36,574 nt of DNA from Lysobacter sp. Root690 (GTDB lineage: Bacteria; Pseudomonadota; Gammaproteobacteria; Xanthomonadales; Xanthomonadaceae). Shown one piece after another: positions 1-8,506 of this stretch (positions within the stretch are counted from its first letter, which is position 1; each line of letters opens with the position of its first letter). The stretch covers positions 1 through 36,574 of the forward strand of contig NZ_LMHM01000010.1 of the NCBI RefSeq assembly GCF_001427785.1, read 5' to 3'. A program made the position numbers and the translations under genes. The notes under the pieces are model-generated. The model searched no databases. It worked only from the letters and a program-made list of their open reading frames with translations, and had not been told where the DNA came from.

Positions 1-2650
1 TACCGTCCGGCCGATACACACTCACCATGATCGAGCTCGCCGTTCCTGGCGTGACCAGGTCGGTGATGCCCAAGCCCAGGTCGGCGCCCTGCGTCGCGGT
101 GAACGTGAAATAAGCGTTCTGACCAGCCGCCTGAGTCAGGACACTGCCGGGATCGCCACCAGGCTGGATCGTTTGCGACTGTCCCGAAAGCAAGGTCAAC
201 CGAGCCTTGGCTTTTTCTCCGTATCGGGGATCGACGAACACGAGGTAGTCGCCGCTGACGGGCAGGTCGTCCAGATTCAGGGTCAGCCAAGTATCGGTTG
301 AACCCTGCTTCAACAACGCCCCGTCGGGCTTGTAGACCGTGTAATAGACCCTGCGCCCGGTTGGTTCGCTGATCTGGTCAGCAACATTGAAAGCGAACGT
401 TTGCCCGGCTTCGGCCGCAAACCTGAGCCGCGCGTTCTGACCTCGGTGGTCGAGAACCAACTCAAGCGGTGTGCCCACCGACAAGTTGGCCATCAGATCC
501 ACGCTCACGACCGCCTTGAAGCTCATCGATGCCGCACCGCTGGGCGGCACCACCATGACCGTGTAGTTACCAGCGACCAGATCCGGCAGATTGAGTTCGC
601 AGCCGTTATCGGACGCATAACAGTAGTCGTAAACGAGCTGTGTCCCGTCCGGACGATAGACGTACATCGTCGCGCTACCGGTACTACCCGGGGTCAGCAG
701 ATCGCTGAGCGCCAGGCCGAGATTGGCTCCTTGTTCGGCGATGAAGCTGAAGTAGACGTTCTGGCCCGCCGCCTGGGTGGCGAAGTTGCGAGGTTCGCTA
801 CCGACTTGCACGTCTCCGGTTTCGCCGGGCAATAGCGCCACCTGCACCTTGGCGGTCTCGCCATAGTTGGGATCGACGAACAACAGGTAGTCGCCCGTCA
901 ACGGCAGGTTACGCAGGTTCATGGTCACGCCGACATTGGAATAGCCCTGCTGCAGGAGCGTGCCGTCGGGTTTATAGACCGTGTAGTAAATGTAGCGGTC
1001 GGTCGGGACGATGGTCCGACCGGAAGCGGTCAAGGCGAAAGTCTGGCCTGCCTCGCCGGCAAAGCTCAAGCGCGCATTCTCGCCGCGCTTGGTCAGATCG
1101 AGGTTGAGCGGCGAGTTGATCGCCAACGTAACGGCCTGATCCGTGCTCAGAGTCGCCTTGAACGACATCGTCTGCGCGCCGGAGCCCGGCGGCATCACCG
1201 TGACGTTGTAGGTGCCGTCCACCGGGATCGTCAGATTCAAATCGCAGCCGCCTTCGGAGGCGCTGCAGTATTCATAGGTCAACCGAATGCCGTCCGGGCG
1301 ATAGACGTTGACGCTCACCGAGGAGGTGGTTCCGGGCGTGACCAGATCGCTGAGGCCTATGCCCAAGTGGTCGCCCTGCTCGGCCGGGAAACTGAAGTAC
1401 ACGTTCTGGCCCGGCGTCTGGGTTTCGAACTCGCCGAGCGAGCCGCCCGGGTCGGGCCCGCCGACCATGCCGCTGACCAGTTTGATCTGCGCCGCGACGG
1501 TTTCGCCTTGGCTCGGATCCATGAACACCACATAGTCGCCGCTCGCCGGCAGGTTCGGCAGGTTCAAGGTCAGCGCACCGCGGGTGTTGCCCTGTTGCAG
1601 CATCGTGCCGTCGGGCTTGTAGACGGTGTAGTAGACGTCGCGGTTGGCCGGCGTGGTGGTCTGCGCCGAGACGTTGAACGCGCGCGTCTGCCCAGCCTGC
1701 GCAGCGAAACTCAGGCGCGCGTTCTGGCCGCGGCGATCGAGCGCGACCGGCACCGCGGTATCGGCGGGCAGCGCCACGATTGCATCAGCGCTGAGCGTGG
1801 CGTTGAACGCTACCGTGCGGTCGCCGCCGCTTGGCGGATTCACCACCACGCTATAGTCGCCGGCCGGCAGGTTGATGAGATTCAGGTCGCAACCGCCGTA
1901 CTCGGAGTAACAGTACTCGTACGTCAATTGGCTGCCGTCGGGACGGTACACATAGACGTACACCGCACTGGTCGTTCCCGGCGTCAGCAGATCGCTGAAG
2001 CCCAGTCCCAGATTCGCCCCCTGCCCGGCGGTGAAATTGAAATAGATATTTTGTCCCGGCGTCGTCGTGGCGAACTCGCCGCTGCCCTGGCCCGGCAGCA
2101 CTTCACCGGTTTCGCCTGAGACCAGACCCAATTGCGCGGTCGCGATCTCGCCGTAGATCGGGTCCACATAGATCTGATAGCCGCCGCTGGCCGGCAGCCT
2201 AGCCAGGTTCAAGGTCAGCCCGGCCTTGGTGGAGCCCTGCTGCAGCACACCGCCATCGGGCTTGTACACGGTGTAGTAGATGTCGCGGTTGGCCGGTTCG
2301 GTGCTCTGACTGGCGACGTTGAAGGCATAGGTCTCCCCAGCCTGCGCGGCGAAGGTCAGGCGGCCGTTCTGACCGCGGCGCGGCAGCGCCAGCGACGCCG
2401 GCGCGTCGGCGCTCAACGGCAACACAATGTCGGCGCTGAGCGTGGCCTTGAGTGAGAGCAGACGCTGGCCGTCGGAGGTCGGCATCAGCAGCAATGTGTA
2501 AGGGCCGGCGATGCCGAGGTTGGGCAGGTTGAGATCGCAGCCGCCATTGCTGGCGTAGCAGTAGTCGTAGGTCAGCTGGCTTCCGTCGGGGCGATACACC
2601 GTGATCTGCATTGAGCTGGTCGAACCAGGCGTGAGCAAATTGCTCAGGCC
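1..2650 (-). repeat. In-frame tandem repeats of about 645 bp inside the secreted giant gene
   Basis: The DNA encoding the PDG motif recurs at bases 3, 645, 1290, 1935 and 2583, so successive units are 642, 645, 645 and 648 bp apart, all multiples of three. Copies are diverged at DNA level but keep the same protein pattern, including a Cys pair six residues apart (YCYASNGGC, YCYSEYGGC, YCSASEGGC, YCYASDNGC). This indicates duplication of a whole two-domain unit followed by divergence. At least four units are visible and a fifth is cut by the window edge. Confidence 0.85.
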
Positions 2651-3862
2651 GACGCCGAGATTGTCGCCGGCGCCGACATTAATCACGAGGCGCTTGCTCT
2701 GATACGCGCCGGCGGTGGTCACCGCCAGCGGATCGGCCTGAGTGGTCAACGCCACGTTCTTTTCCCAATTCAAGTTCCACGCCATAGGCGCGCTCGGCTT
2801 AAGTAACAACAGGTGCAAACCAACGCCCAGGCGCGGTAAATGCGCGCTCGGCGCTGTCGCGCTGACGCTGTTGCTGATCAGCAGCCGGTTGTCCGGCGCG
2901 TACAAGGAATAGCTCACCGATCCAGCCAGCTCGGCTAACTGCAGACTGGTGAGGTCGCGACCGTTCGAATCCAGCAGCAACGCGACGACTTGGCCACTCT
3001 GGGACGTCGTCACGGTGCGCGGCGCCGCGTCCAGCGTCAGTCTCCCGCCATTGACCACGTCGGCGACGTTGACACCGGCCGGCACCACCACGAACTCATC
3101 CGCGCTCTGCGCGCTGCCGTACGGCGTGCTCACCGTGATCTTGCCGGTGCCGGCGCGCGTCGGCACCGGGAACGTCAGCTGGGTCTGGCTCGACGTACCC
3201 GGCATCGCGATGCGGTCGCCGAGCAGCACCCGGGTCAGGTCCGGCGCGGGATATAAATGCTGGCCGGTCACCGTGACCTGGGTACCGGCGACGCCGATCA
3301 GCGGGGTCACGCTGGCGATCTGCGGCGGTTGCGCGTCCTCGTCGACGACGAAGTCGGCCGGACCTGTGACGGTTTGCGCGCCTACCGTCACTGTCAACGG
3401 ACCGGTGCTCGCGCCCACCGGCACCAATACCTTGAGCTCGGTCAATGCCGCCGAGACCACCGTCGCCGCGGCGCCATTGAAGCGCACCACGTTGTCGGCA
3501 GCGGTCGCACTGAACCCCTGGCCTTGTATCGTCACCTCGACGCCGGCCGCGCCACGCGCCGGCACGAACGAGAACACCGCGATCTGACCGGCGACGAGAC
3601 GTTCGATCTTCAACAGGTTGCCGACCTTGTCGTAGACGTAGCGCGCGCTTTCGCCCGACTGCTCGTTGACCATCACCACCAGGCGGCCGTTATCGTCATA
3701 GACGTACCTGGCCGCCAACGCCAGCGAGCCGCTGACCAATAGCGTCAAGGCCAGCAAGGCCGCCCAGCCGCGGGAGAGAGCGCTCGCGCGCCGACGCGGC
3801 CGCGAATCCTGCTTTGACCGCGCAAGCGAGTCAGTTCGGGCGGAATCCAAACGCTGTTCCAT
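1..3862 (-). CDS. Giant secreted YD/TIG repeat protein, 5' part only (runs off the window)
   Basis: An open frame starts at ATG 3862-3860 and is still open at base 1, giving 1287 visible codons. A GGAGAG ribosome-binding site lies about 6 bases upstream. Residues 1-50 look like a long-N-region signal peptide: a basic stretch, then a hydrophobic core ending near SGSLALA. Right after it come two YD-type motifs (ARYVYDDNGRL and ARYVYDKVGNL), typical of RHS/YD proteins. Residues about 92-172 and 177-258 read as two IPT/TIG Ig-like domains (for example VTIQGQGF and VTVTGQHLYP). From about residue 370 the protein is a tandem array of units of about 215 residues, each made of two beta-rich halves resembling pre-peptidase C-terminal (PPC) domains. 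The halves carry YYTVYKPDG and YRPDG signatures; P of successive YRPDG motifs falls at residues 425, 641, 856, 1071 and 1285. It is probably an exported adhesin or RHS-type effector. The missing C-terminus decides which, so no function is assigned. Confidence 0.85.
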   Translation of the reverse strand, partial: MEQRLDSARTDSLARSKQDSRPRRRASALSRGWAALLALTLLVSGSLALAARYVYDDNGRLVVMVNEQSGESARYVYDKVGNLLKIERLVAGQIAVFSFVPARGAAGVEVTIQGQGFSATAADNVVRFNGAAATVVSAALTELKVLVPVGASTGPLTVTVGAQTVTGPADFVVDEDAQPPQIASVTPLIGVAGTQVTVTGQHLYPAPDLTRVLLGDRIAMPGTSSQTQLTFPVPTRAGTGKITVSTPYGSAQSADEFVVVPAGVNVADVVNGGRLTLDAAPRTVTTSQSGQVVALLLDSNGRDLTSLQLAELAGSVSYSLYAPDNRLLISNSVSATAPSAHLPRLGVGLHLLLLKPSAPMAWNLNWEKNVALTTQADPLAVTTAGAYQSKRLVINVGAGDNLGVGLSNLLTPGSTSSMQITVYRPDGSQLTYDYCYASNGGCDLNLPNLGIAGPYTLLLMPTSDGQRLLSLKATLSADIVLPLSADAPASLALPRRGQNGRLTFAAQAGETYAFNVASQSTEPANRDIYYTVYKPDGGVLQQGSTKAGLTLNLARLPASGGYQIYVDPIYGEIATAQLGLVSGETGEVLPGQGSGEFATTTPGQNIYFNFTAGQGANLGLGFSDLLTPGTTSAVYVYVYRPDGSQLTYEYCYSEYGGCDLNLINLPAGDYSVVVNPPSGGDRTVAFNATLSADAIVALPADTAVPVALDRRGQNARLSFAAQAGQTRAFNVSAQTTTPANRDVYYTVYKPDGTMLQQGNTRGALTLNLPNLPASGDYVVFMDPSQGETVAAQIKLVSGMVGGPDPGGSLGEFETQTPGQNVYFSFPAEQGDHLGIGLSDLVTPGTTSSVSVNVYRPDGIRLTYEYCSASEGGCDLNLTIPVDGTYNVTVMPPGSGAQTMSFKATLSTDQAVTLAINSPLNLDLTKRGENARLSFAGEAGQTFALTASGRTIVPTDRYIYYTVYKPDGTLLQQGYSNVGVTMNLRNLPLTGDYLLFVDPNYGETAKVQVALLPGETGDVQVGSEPRNFATQAAGQNVYFSFIAEQGANLGLALSDLLTPGSTGSATMYVYRPDGTQLVYDYCYASDNGCELNLPDLVAGNYTVMVVPPSGAASMSFKAVVSVDLMANLSVGTPLELVLDHRGQNARLRFAAEAGQTFAFNVADQISEPTGRRVYYTVYKPDGALLKQGSTDTWLTLNLDDLPVSGDYLVFVDPRYGEKAKARLTLLSGQSQTIQPGGDPGSVLTQAAGQNAYFTFTATQGADLGLGITDLVTPGTASSIMVSVYRPDG

Positions 3863-3958
3863 GACGCTCTCTCCAAGCGCAACCCGGTCCGACCGGGCTT
3901 CCTGAGGGTCGATCTACCGCTCCGGCATTCCGCCGGCGGGTTTACTGCGAACTTGGAA

Positions 3959-4468
3959 TCACGCGCCGGCCGGCGGCTTGGGCCGCGCGCCTTCCGGCAG
4001 TGTCTTGGTCACTTCGATTTCTTGTCGGCCCGCCGGTTTGCCGGCGATCGCCACTTCCATGACATAGCGCCCCGGTGTCCACTGGCCTGCGCCCTGCTTG
4101 ACGAATTCCAGGTTGGTCGTCGCCGCGCCGCTCAAGGTCAGGTCGGTGCTCTGCTCGCCCACCACTTGGCCGTTGCTCATCTCGATCAGCTTGACCGACA
4201 CCGGCACACCCTTCGCCGCGCCTTGCGTGCGCAGTGAGGCGATGATCTTTTCGCCGGGCAGGAATTGGGTCAGCGGCACCACCGTGCCGTCGGGATTGGA
4301 CGCGACGCCGACGTCGAGCGCGAACAGGGTCAACTCCGATGCCTTGGCTGGTTCAGCCGCGCTCGTCGTCGCGGCCGCGGCGCTGGGGCCGGCGGCCTTG
4401 TTGTCGCAGCCCACGCTCAACGACGTGCACACCAGCGTCGCGAAAAGAAAAAAACCGATCTTGTTCAT
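3959..4468 (-). CDS. Small predicted lipoprotein with an Ig-like domain
   Basis: This 169-residue protein starts with MNKIGFFLFATLVC and carries a lipobox-like LSVGC with Cys21, so lipidation and export are likely. Asp follows the Cys at position +2, which in E. coli would favour inner-membrane retention; whether that rule holds here is unknown. The linker after Cys21 is Ala/Thr/Ser rich. The rest (about residues 45-155) is beta-strand-like and ends in a Pro/Lys-rich tail. The frame stays open upstream to 4531, but only the ATG at 4468 puts the hydrophobic signal at the N-terminus. The gene lies 96 bases upstream of the giant secreted YD/TIG gene on the same strand and may be co-transcribed. 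I do not recognise the family. Confidence 0.75.
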   Translation of the reverse strand: MNKIGFFLFATLVCTSLSVGCDNKAAGPSAAAATTSAAEPAKASELTLFALDVGVASNPDGTVVPLTQFLPGEKIIASLRTQGAAKGVPVSVKLIEMSNGQVVGEQSTDLTLSGAATTNLEFVKQGAGQWTPGRYVMEVAIAGKPAGRQEIEVTKTLPEGARPKPPAGA

Positions 4469-4780
4469 TGATCTGGATTCGACCGAACGATGCGGACTTG
4501 TGTTGTCGCACCATGGGCAGATCAAGTTCAAGACATAAGTGGACCGTATTTTTTACGCATATGGTGACGATACGTGCCGCACAGACACATCGTGTGTTTC
4601 GAAAAATCACTGTATTCAGTGATGCCGCGTAACTTCGAATTTTGCGGGAATCAGAAGCGGCACGCTCATCCAGATCGCGATGCGCAATGGTCTGGGTCGG
4701 CGATCATGCCGAGGCAGGGCTCGACTTGAGGATGGACCCCGCGACTTGGTCGGCGGCGCATGGCATCGGCGATTGAGACG
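4469..4780. other. Intergenic region between tsaB and the lipoprotein gene
   Basis: No coding sequence is apparent. The part nearest the lipoprotein gene (about 4530-4640) is clearly richer in A+T than its surroundings and should hold the lipoprotein promoter on the minus strand. It contains two small dyads, at 4585-4597 (ACACA, three bases, TGTGT) and 4606-4623. No convincing -35/-10 pair could be fixed by eye. Confidence 0.5.
4606..4623 (-). terminator. Weak hairpin plus T-run, possible tsaB terminator
   Basis: On the minus strand a perfect 7-base stem (ATCACTG with CAGTGAT) and a 4-base loop is followed at once by TTTTTC, the layout of an intrinsic terminator. It is about 160 bases after the tsaB stop. 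The stem is short and A+T-rich, so it could instead be an operator dyad upstream of the lipoprotein gene. Confidence 0.35.
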
Positions 4781-5509
4781 CTATTTCGCTTTAGCGCGCA
4801 ACGCGACTTGCTCGGCGATGGTCAGGGCGACGTTGTTGCGCAGATACGCCGGTTCGATCCGCTCCGGCGCGACGGCTTCGCCGCGCGCATAGGCCAGCGC
4901 GGCCAGACGGGCGAGGTCGGCGGCGTGCGGCAAGGCCTGCGCGTCGATCGCGGCGAAACGCTCGCCCAGGCGTTCGCGCAACGCGCCTTCGGCCGCGGCG
5001 AAACCGGTGCCCACGCCGAGCCAGCCGTTGCGGTCGCCCGGCACGACCGCGGCGGTGGGCGCGATCACGATTTCTTCGTCCAGCGCGAACGCGTCGCCGT
5101 CGCGCAGTTCGTAGGCGGCGGTGTAGACCTCGCCCATGCGCGCGTCGATCGCGGCGAATACGCGTTGCGGTTCGGCGCTTGAGCCTTCGGGCTTGAGGTC
5201 GTGCGCGCGCAGGGCGAGCACGGCCAGGGTCGATACCGGCACGATCGGTTTGTCCAGGGCCAGCGCGATGCCTTGGGCGATGGCGATCGCCAGACGCACG
5301 CCGGTGAACGCGCCGGGGCCGCGGCTGATCGCGATCGCATCGAGCTGGCTGCGCTTGATACCGGCCTGCGCGAGCAGTTGCTCGGCCCAGGGCAGCGAGA
5401 GTTCGGCGTGGCGACGCGGCGCGAGCTCGAAGCGCTCATGCACTTCGCCGTCGAGCCATACGGCGACGGAGCAGGCTTCGGTGGCGGTTTCGAAGGCTAG
5501 GAGTTTCAT
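4781..5509 (-). CDS. tsaB: tRNA N6-threonylcarbamoyladenosine biosynthesis protein TsaB
   Basis: This 242-residue protein is the ASKHA-fold partner that binds TsaD in the t6A37 tRNA modification complex (TsaB-TsaC-TsaD-TsaE), acting in the cytoplasm. The start MKLLAFETATEACSVA matches the family's first phosphate-loop-like strand. Residues 64-72 (GPGAFTGVR) are the highly conserved TsaB signature, followed by the helix LAIAIAQGIALAL. The length is usual for TsaB (about 230-245). The ATG at 5509 gives the expected N-terminus; no clear ribosome-binding site is visible. It follows the mrcB-VOC cluster on the same strand but is separated by about 400 bases filled with palindromic repeats, so it may be transcribed independently or at a reduced level. 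Confidence 0.95.
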   Translation of the reverse strand: MKLLAFETATEACSVAVWLDGEVHERFELAPRRHAELSLPWAEQLLAQAGIKRSQLDAIAISRGPGAFTGVRLAIAIAQGIALALDKPIVPVSTLAVLALRAHDLKPEGSSAEPQRVFAAIDARMGEVYTAAYELRDGDAFALDEEIVIAPTAAVVPGDRNGWLGVGTGFAAAEGALRERLGERFAAIDAQALPHAADLARLAALAYARGEAVAPERIEPAYLRNNVALTIAEQVALRAKAK

Positions 5510-5651
5510 GGGGCTCGGGGGTGGTGTTCGGTGGTGCGGGATTTCGAATGCAGGGGCGTGTCTTCCGCTTTTTTCGCTTTCCGCTTTTACGTTTTCGGCG
5601 TTCTCGGGCCTTACGTTTTTCGCTTTACCTATTTTGCTTTTGTTTTTTGCT

Positions 5652-5679
5652 CGTCATTCCCGCGAAAGCGGGAATCCAG
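5652..5679 (+). repeat. 28-bp palindromic REP-like repeat, copy 1
   Basis: The core is ATTCCCGCGAAAGCGGGAAT, a near-perfect inverted repeat able to fold into a hairpin, with flanks CGTC and CCAG. I recognise this as a common intergenic palindrome of Xanthomonadaceae genomes. It is the exact reverse complement of copy 2. Confidence 0.85.
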
Positions 5680-5708
5680 GGCCTTTCGTGCGAGAACGTT
5701 TGAAGTCA

Positions 5709-5736
5709 CTGGATTCCCGCTTTCGCGGGAATGACG
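5709..5736 (-). repeat. 28-bp palindromic REP-like repeat, copy 2 (inverted)
   Basis: This is the exact reverse complement of copy 1, 29 bases away, so the pair could form one large stem-loop as well as two small hairpins. Confidence 0.85.
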
Positions 5737-5761
5737 ATCTGGAAGGATAACGCTGAAGGCT

Positions 5762-5789
5762 CTGGATTCCCGCCTTCGCGGGAATGACG
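5762..5789 (-). repeat. 28-bp palindromic REP-like repeat, copy 3
   Basis: It has the same orientation as copy 2 and differs from it by one base in the loop (CGCCTTCGCG in place of CGCTTTCGCG). It is 25 bases from copy 2, so the three copies make a BIME-like cluster. Confidence 0.85.
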
Positions 5790-5906
5790 ATTTGGGAAGA
5801 GCGCGCTGAAGGTTCTGGATATTCGGCTCCGCCAAAGTAAAGCAGAGCCCAGCTTCGTGAGATTACGAACCGCACCAACTCCATCTCACCCGCCCCCACC
5901 ACCCAC

Positions 5907-6347
5907 TCACTCCGCACCCGGCTCCCACAACTCGATCAACCCACCCTCCGGATCGACCACATACCCGAACTTGCCCTGCTCGCTTTCCTCGTAACGATCG
6001 AGCACCTGGCAGCCTTCTTCGCGCAAGGACTGCAAGGTCGCGGCCAGGTCGTCGACGCGGAAATTGATCATGTAGGGCTTGTCGCTGGGCTTGAAGTACT
6101 CGGTGGTTTCGGCGAACGGCGACCACACCGTGTAGGCCGCCTCACCGGTGTCTTCGCGCTTCCACCCGAACATCGCGCCGCCCCAGTCCTGACCGCCGAC
6201 ATCGAGGTGGCGGCCGTACCAAGCTGACAGCGCGGCCGGGTCGCGGGCCTTGAAGAACACGCCGCCCAGGCCATGCACGCGCGGCTTGCGTTGCTCGGCT
6301 GGCGCCGGCGATGACGCTGTGGAGTCGCCCTGCTCTTGCTCGGTCAT
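5907..6347 (-). CDS. VOC (glyoxalase/bleomycin-resistance fold) family protein
   Basis: This 146-residue protein has a polar N-terminal tail (about 22 residues), then a vicinal-oxygen-chelate domain. Visible are strand-helix HGLGGVFFKARDPAALSAWY, the central strand YMINFRVDDLAATLQSLREE, and the C-terminal FGYVVDPEGGLIELWEP, whose Glu is where many VOC proteins bind metal. Family members include glyoxalases, dioxygenases and antibiotic-binding proteins; the substrate cannot be read from sequence. The ATG at 6347 has GAGGG about 8 bases upstream. It starts 16 bases after the helicase stop and is probably the last gene of the mrcB cluster. Confidence 0.88.
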   Translation of the reverse strand: MTEQEQGDSTASSPAPAEQRKPRVHGLGGVFFKARDPAALSAWYGRHLDVGGQDWGGAMFGWKREDTGEAAYTVWSPFAETTEYFKPSDKPYMINFRVDDLAATLQSLREEGCQVLDRYEESEQGKFGYVVDPEGGLIELWEPGAE

Positions 6348-6363
6348 GCTCCTGCCCTCGCGG

Positions 6364-8499
6364 TCATTGGTAGTAGTACTCGTCGTCGGACGAGGCCGAC
6401 GTGGCCGATTCTAGTACCAGCGGCTCGCCGGCGAAGAACCGGCCCACGTCCTCGACCTGGCGGGTGCGCGGCAGCGGCGGCAGCGAGTCGAGGAAGGTCT
6501 TGCCATAGCTCTTCGACAGCAGGCGCGGGTCGCACAGGACCAGCACGCCGCGGTCGGTCTCGCTGCGGATCAGGCGGCCGGCACCCTGTTTGAGCGCGAT
6601 CACCGCCTGCGGCAGTTGTTCGTCGCGGAACGGGTTGCCGCCGCCGCGACGGATCGCGTCCAGGCGCGCTTCGAACACCGGGTCGTCGGGCGCGGCGAAC
6701 GGCAGTTTGTCGATCACCACCACGCTCAGCGCTTCGCCGGCCACGTCCACGCCTTCGCGGAAACTCGCCGCGCCGAGCAGCACGCCGTTGCCGGAGGCGC
6801 GAAAACGTTCGAGCAGCACGTGCCGCGGCGCTTCGCCCTGCACGAATAATGGCCAGGGCCCGTCGCGCAGCAATTCGGCCGCTTCGCGCAAAGCGCGGTG
6901 CGAGGCGAACAGGACGAAGGCGCGGCCGCCGGAGGCTTCGAGCACCGGGCGCAGGCGATCGACCATGCTTTCGTTGTAGTGACGCACGGCCGGATCGGGC
7001 AGGCCGCGCGGCAGGTACAGCAACGCTTGTTCGGCCCAGTCGAACGGGCTGGGCGCGAGCAGGGTCGTGGGTTCGACCAGGCCGAGCTTGGTCGCGTAAT
7101 GCTCGAAACGGCCGCCAACCGCGAGCGTGGCCGAGGTGAAGATCCACGCCGCGCGCGAACGTTCGCGGTGCTCGGCCAGGGGCGCGGCGACATCCAGCGG
7201 CGTGCGCGCCAGGCGGAAGCCGCGCGCGGTGAGTTCGTACCACAGCACGCTGGTGTCGGGCGCGGCGGGGGTTTGTTCGGCTTCGTCTTCGGCCGCCTCG
7301 TCAGCGACAGCCTCGACCGGTTCGACCATGGCCTCGACTGCGGCGACCCGCCGCGGCGGCGCGAAATCGTCGTCTTCTTCGATCGGCTCGACCACGGCCG
7401 CGACCGGCGGCGGTCCGCCGCGCCAGCGCCGCAGCTTGGTCTGGAAATCCTTGGCCCGCGCGTGGCAGCTGTCGAAGCCCGGCGCGGCGCCGCGCAACGG
7501 TTCGAGCGTCTTGTGCATCGTGCCCAACGCGGCGTCGAGCGTGTCGAACGCGGCCTCGACCGCCGGCACTTCGGCGGCGCGGCGGCGGGTCGCGCGCACC
7601 GGCAACTCGTCCATCGCCGCGCGCAGGCCGCGCACCGCCTGTTCGAGGTCGCGCGACGGCGTCTGCACGCTGGCCAACGAACCGGTCACGCTCTTGCATT
7701 CGGCCAACGCGTCGCGCGCCAGTTCGACCAGCGGCCGCGCGCTGATCGCTTCGCCGAAGAATTGCGACGCCAGGTCCGGCAACTGATGCGCTTCGTCGAC
7801 CACGAACGCCTGCGCGCCCGGCAGGATTTCGCCGAAGCCTTCCTGCTTCAGCGCCAGATCGGCCAGCAGCAGATGATGATTGACCACCACCAGGTCGGCG
7901 GCCTGCGCGCGCTGGCGCGCCTGCACCACGAAGCAGTCGCCGAACATCGGGCATTCGCTGCCCAGGCAATTTTCCGCGGTCGAGGTGACCATCGGCAGCA
8001 GCGGCGAGTCTTCCGGCAGACCGTCGAGTTCGGCCAGATCGCCCATGCGGGTGCGCCCGGACCAGCTGACGATGCGCTGGAACTGGGCGGCGTAATCGCG
8101 GCTGGTGAAACGCGGCTCGCCCTTGGCCTGCTCGGTGCGGTACTTGCACAGATAGTTCGCGCGGCCCTTCAACAACGCGGTCTTCAAGCCCACGCCGAGC
8201 GCGTCGCGCACCCGCGGCAAATCGCGGTGATACAGCTGATCCTGCAGCGCGCGGGTGCCGGTGGAGACGATGGTCTTGAGCCCCGACAACAACGCCGGCA
8301 CCAGGTAGGCGAAGGTCTTGCCGGTGCCGGTGCCGGCTTCGGCGAGCAGGGTCGAACGCGCTTCGAACGCGTCGGCGATCGCCACCGACAGGTCCTGTTG
8401 CGCGGGTCGCGGCGCGAACGCGGCGATGTTGCGCGCGAGATCGCCGCCTTCGCTCAGCGCGGCACGAGTGGCGACGCCGAGGCGGCTGGGTTGTGGCAT
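6364..8499 (-). CDS. yoaA: DinG/YoaA-family Fe-S ATP-dependent DNA helicase
   Basis: This 711-residue protein is a superfamily 2 (XPD-like) helicase that unwinds DNA 5' to 3' in repair. Walker A is at residues 53-62 (AEAGTGTGKT) and the DEAH box at 235-238 (VVDEAHQ). Cysteines 118, 178, 183 and 189 have the spacing expected for the 4Fe-4S cluster of this family. A QxxGRxxR motif VI is near residue 635 (QGAGRLIRSETDRG). It is longer than E. coli YoaA (about 636 aa) because of an acidic, Ala/Glu/Val-rich insert at about residues 375-430 that looks disordered. In E. coli YoaA works with the HolC subunit of polymerase III; the same is plausible here. The choice of YoaA over DinG rests on overall pattern and is not certain. 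It lies 7 bases after the TPR lipoprotein gene. Confidence 0.9.
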   Translation of the reverse strand: MPQPSRLGVATRAALSEGGDLARNIAAFAPRPAQQDLSVAIADAFEARSTLLAEAGTGTGKTFAYLVPALLSGLKTIVSTGTRALQDQLYHRDLPRVRDALGVGLKTALLKGRANYLCKYRTEQAKGEPRFTSRDYAAQFQRIVSWSGRTRMGDLAELDGLPEDSPLLPMVTSTAENCLGSECPMFGDCFVVQARQRAQAADLVVVNHHLLLADLALKQEGFGEILPGAQAFVVDEAHQLPDLASQFFGEAISARPLVELARDALAECKSVTGSLASVQTPSRDLEQAVRGLRAAMDELPVRATRRRAAEVPAVEAAFDTLDAALGTMHKTLEPLRGAAPGFDSCHARAKDFQTKLRRWRGGPPPVAAVVEPIEEDDDFAPPRRVAAVEAMVEPVEAVADEAAEDEAEQTPAAPDTSVLWYELTARGFRLARTPLDVAAPLAEHRERSRAAWIFTSATLAVGGRFEHYATKLGLVEPTTLLAPSPFDWAEQALLYLPRGLPDPAVRHYNESMVDRLRPVLEASGGRAFVLFASHRALREAAELLRDGPWPLFVQGEAPRHVLLERFRASGNGVLLGAASFREGVDVAGEALSVVVIDKLPFAAPDDPVFEARLDAIRRGGGNPFRDEQLPQAVIALKQGAGRLIRSETDRGVLVLCDPRLLSKSYGKTFLDSLPPLPRTRQVEDVGRFFAGEPLVLESATSASSDDEYYYQ

Positions 8500-8506
8500 G
8501 CCGTCC

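Larger units (their letters stand above)
5510..5906. other. Repeat-bearing intergenic region upstream of tsaB
   Basis: No gene is supported here. Bases about 5560-5650 form a pyrimidine/T-rich tract with degenerate TTTTCGC and ACGTTTT steps, unlike neighbouring coding DNA. Bases 5652-5789 hold three 28-bp palindromic repeats (separate entries). The remainder up to the VOC stop has no recognised element. Promoter elements for tsaB were not identified. Confidence 0.6.

Noticed and set aside
401-3742. Several plus-strand frames of 75-250 codons opposite the secreted giant gene
   Set aside because: They repeat with the same period of about 645 bp as the minus-strand repeats and are Arg/His/Val-rich shadows. 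The minus strand has one unbroken frame with signal peptide and domains.
4606-4623. LexA/SOS box reading of the CTG...CAG dyad
   Set aside because: The spacing between CTG and CAG is only 4 bases, whereas E. coli-type LexA sites need 10, and the Xanthomonas LexA site has a different sequence.
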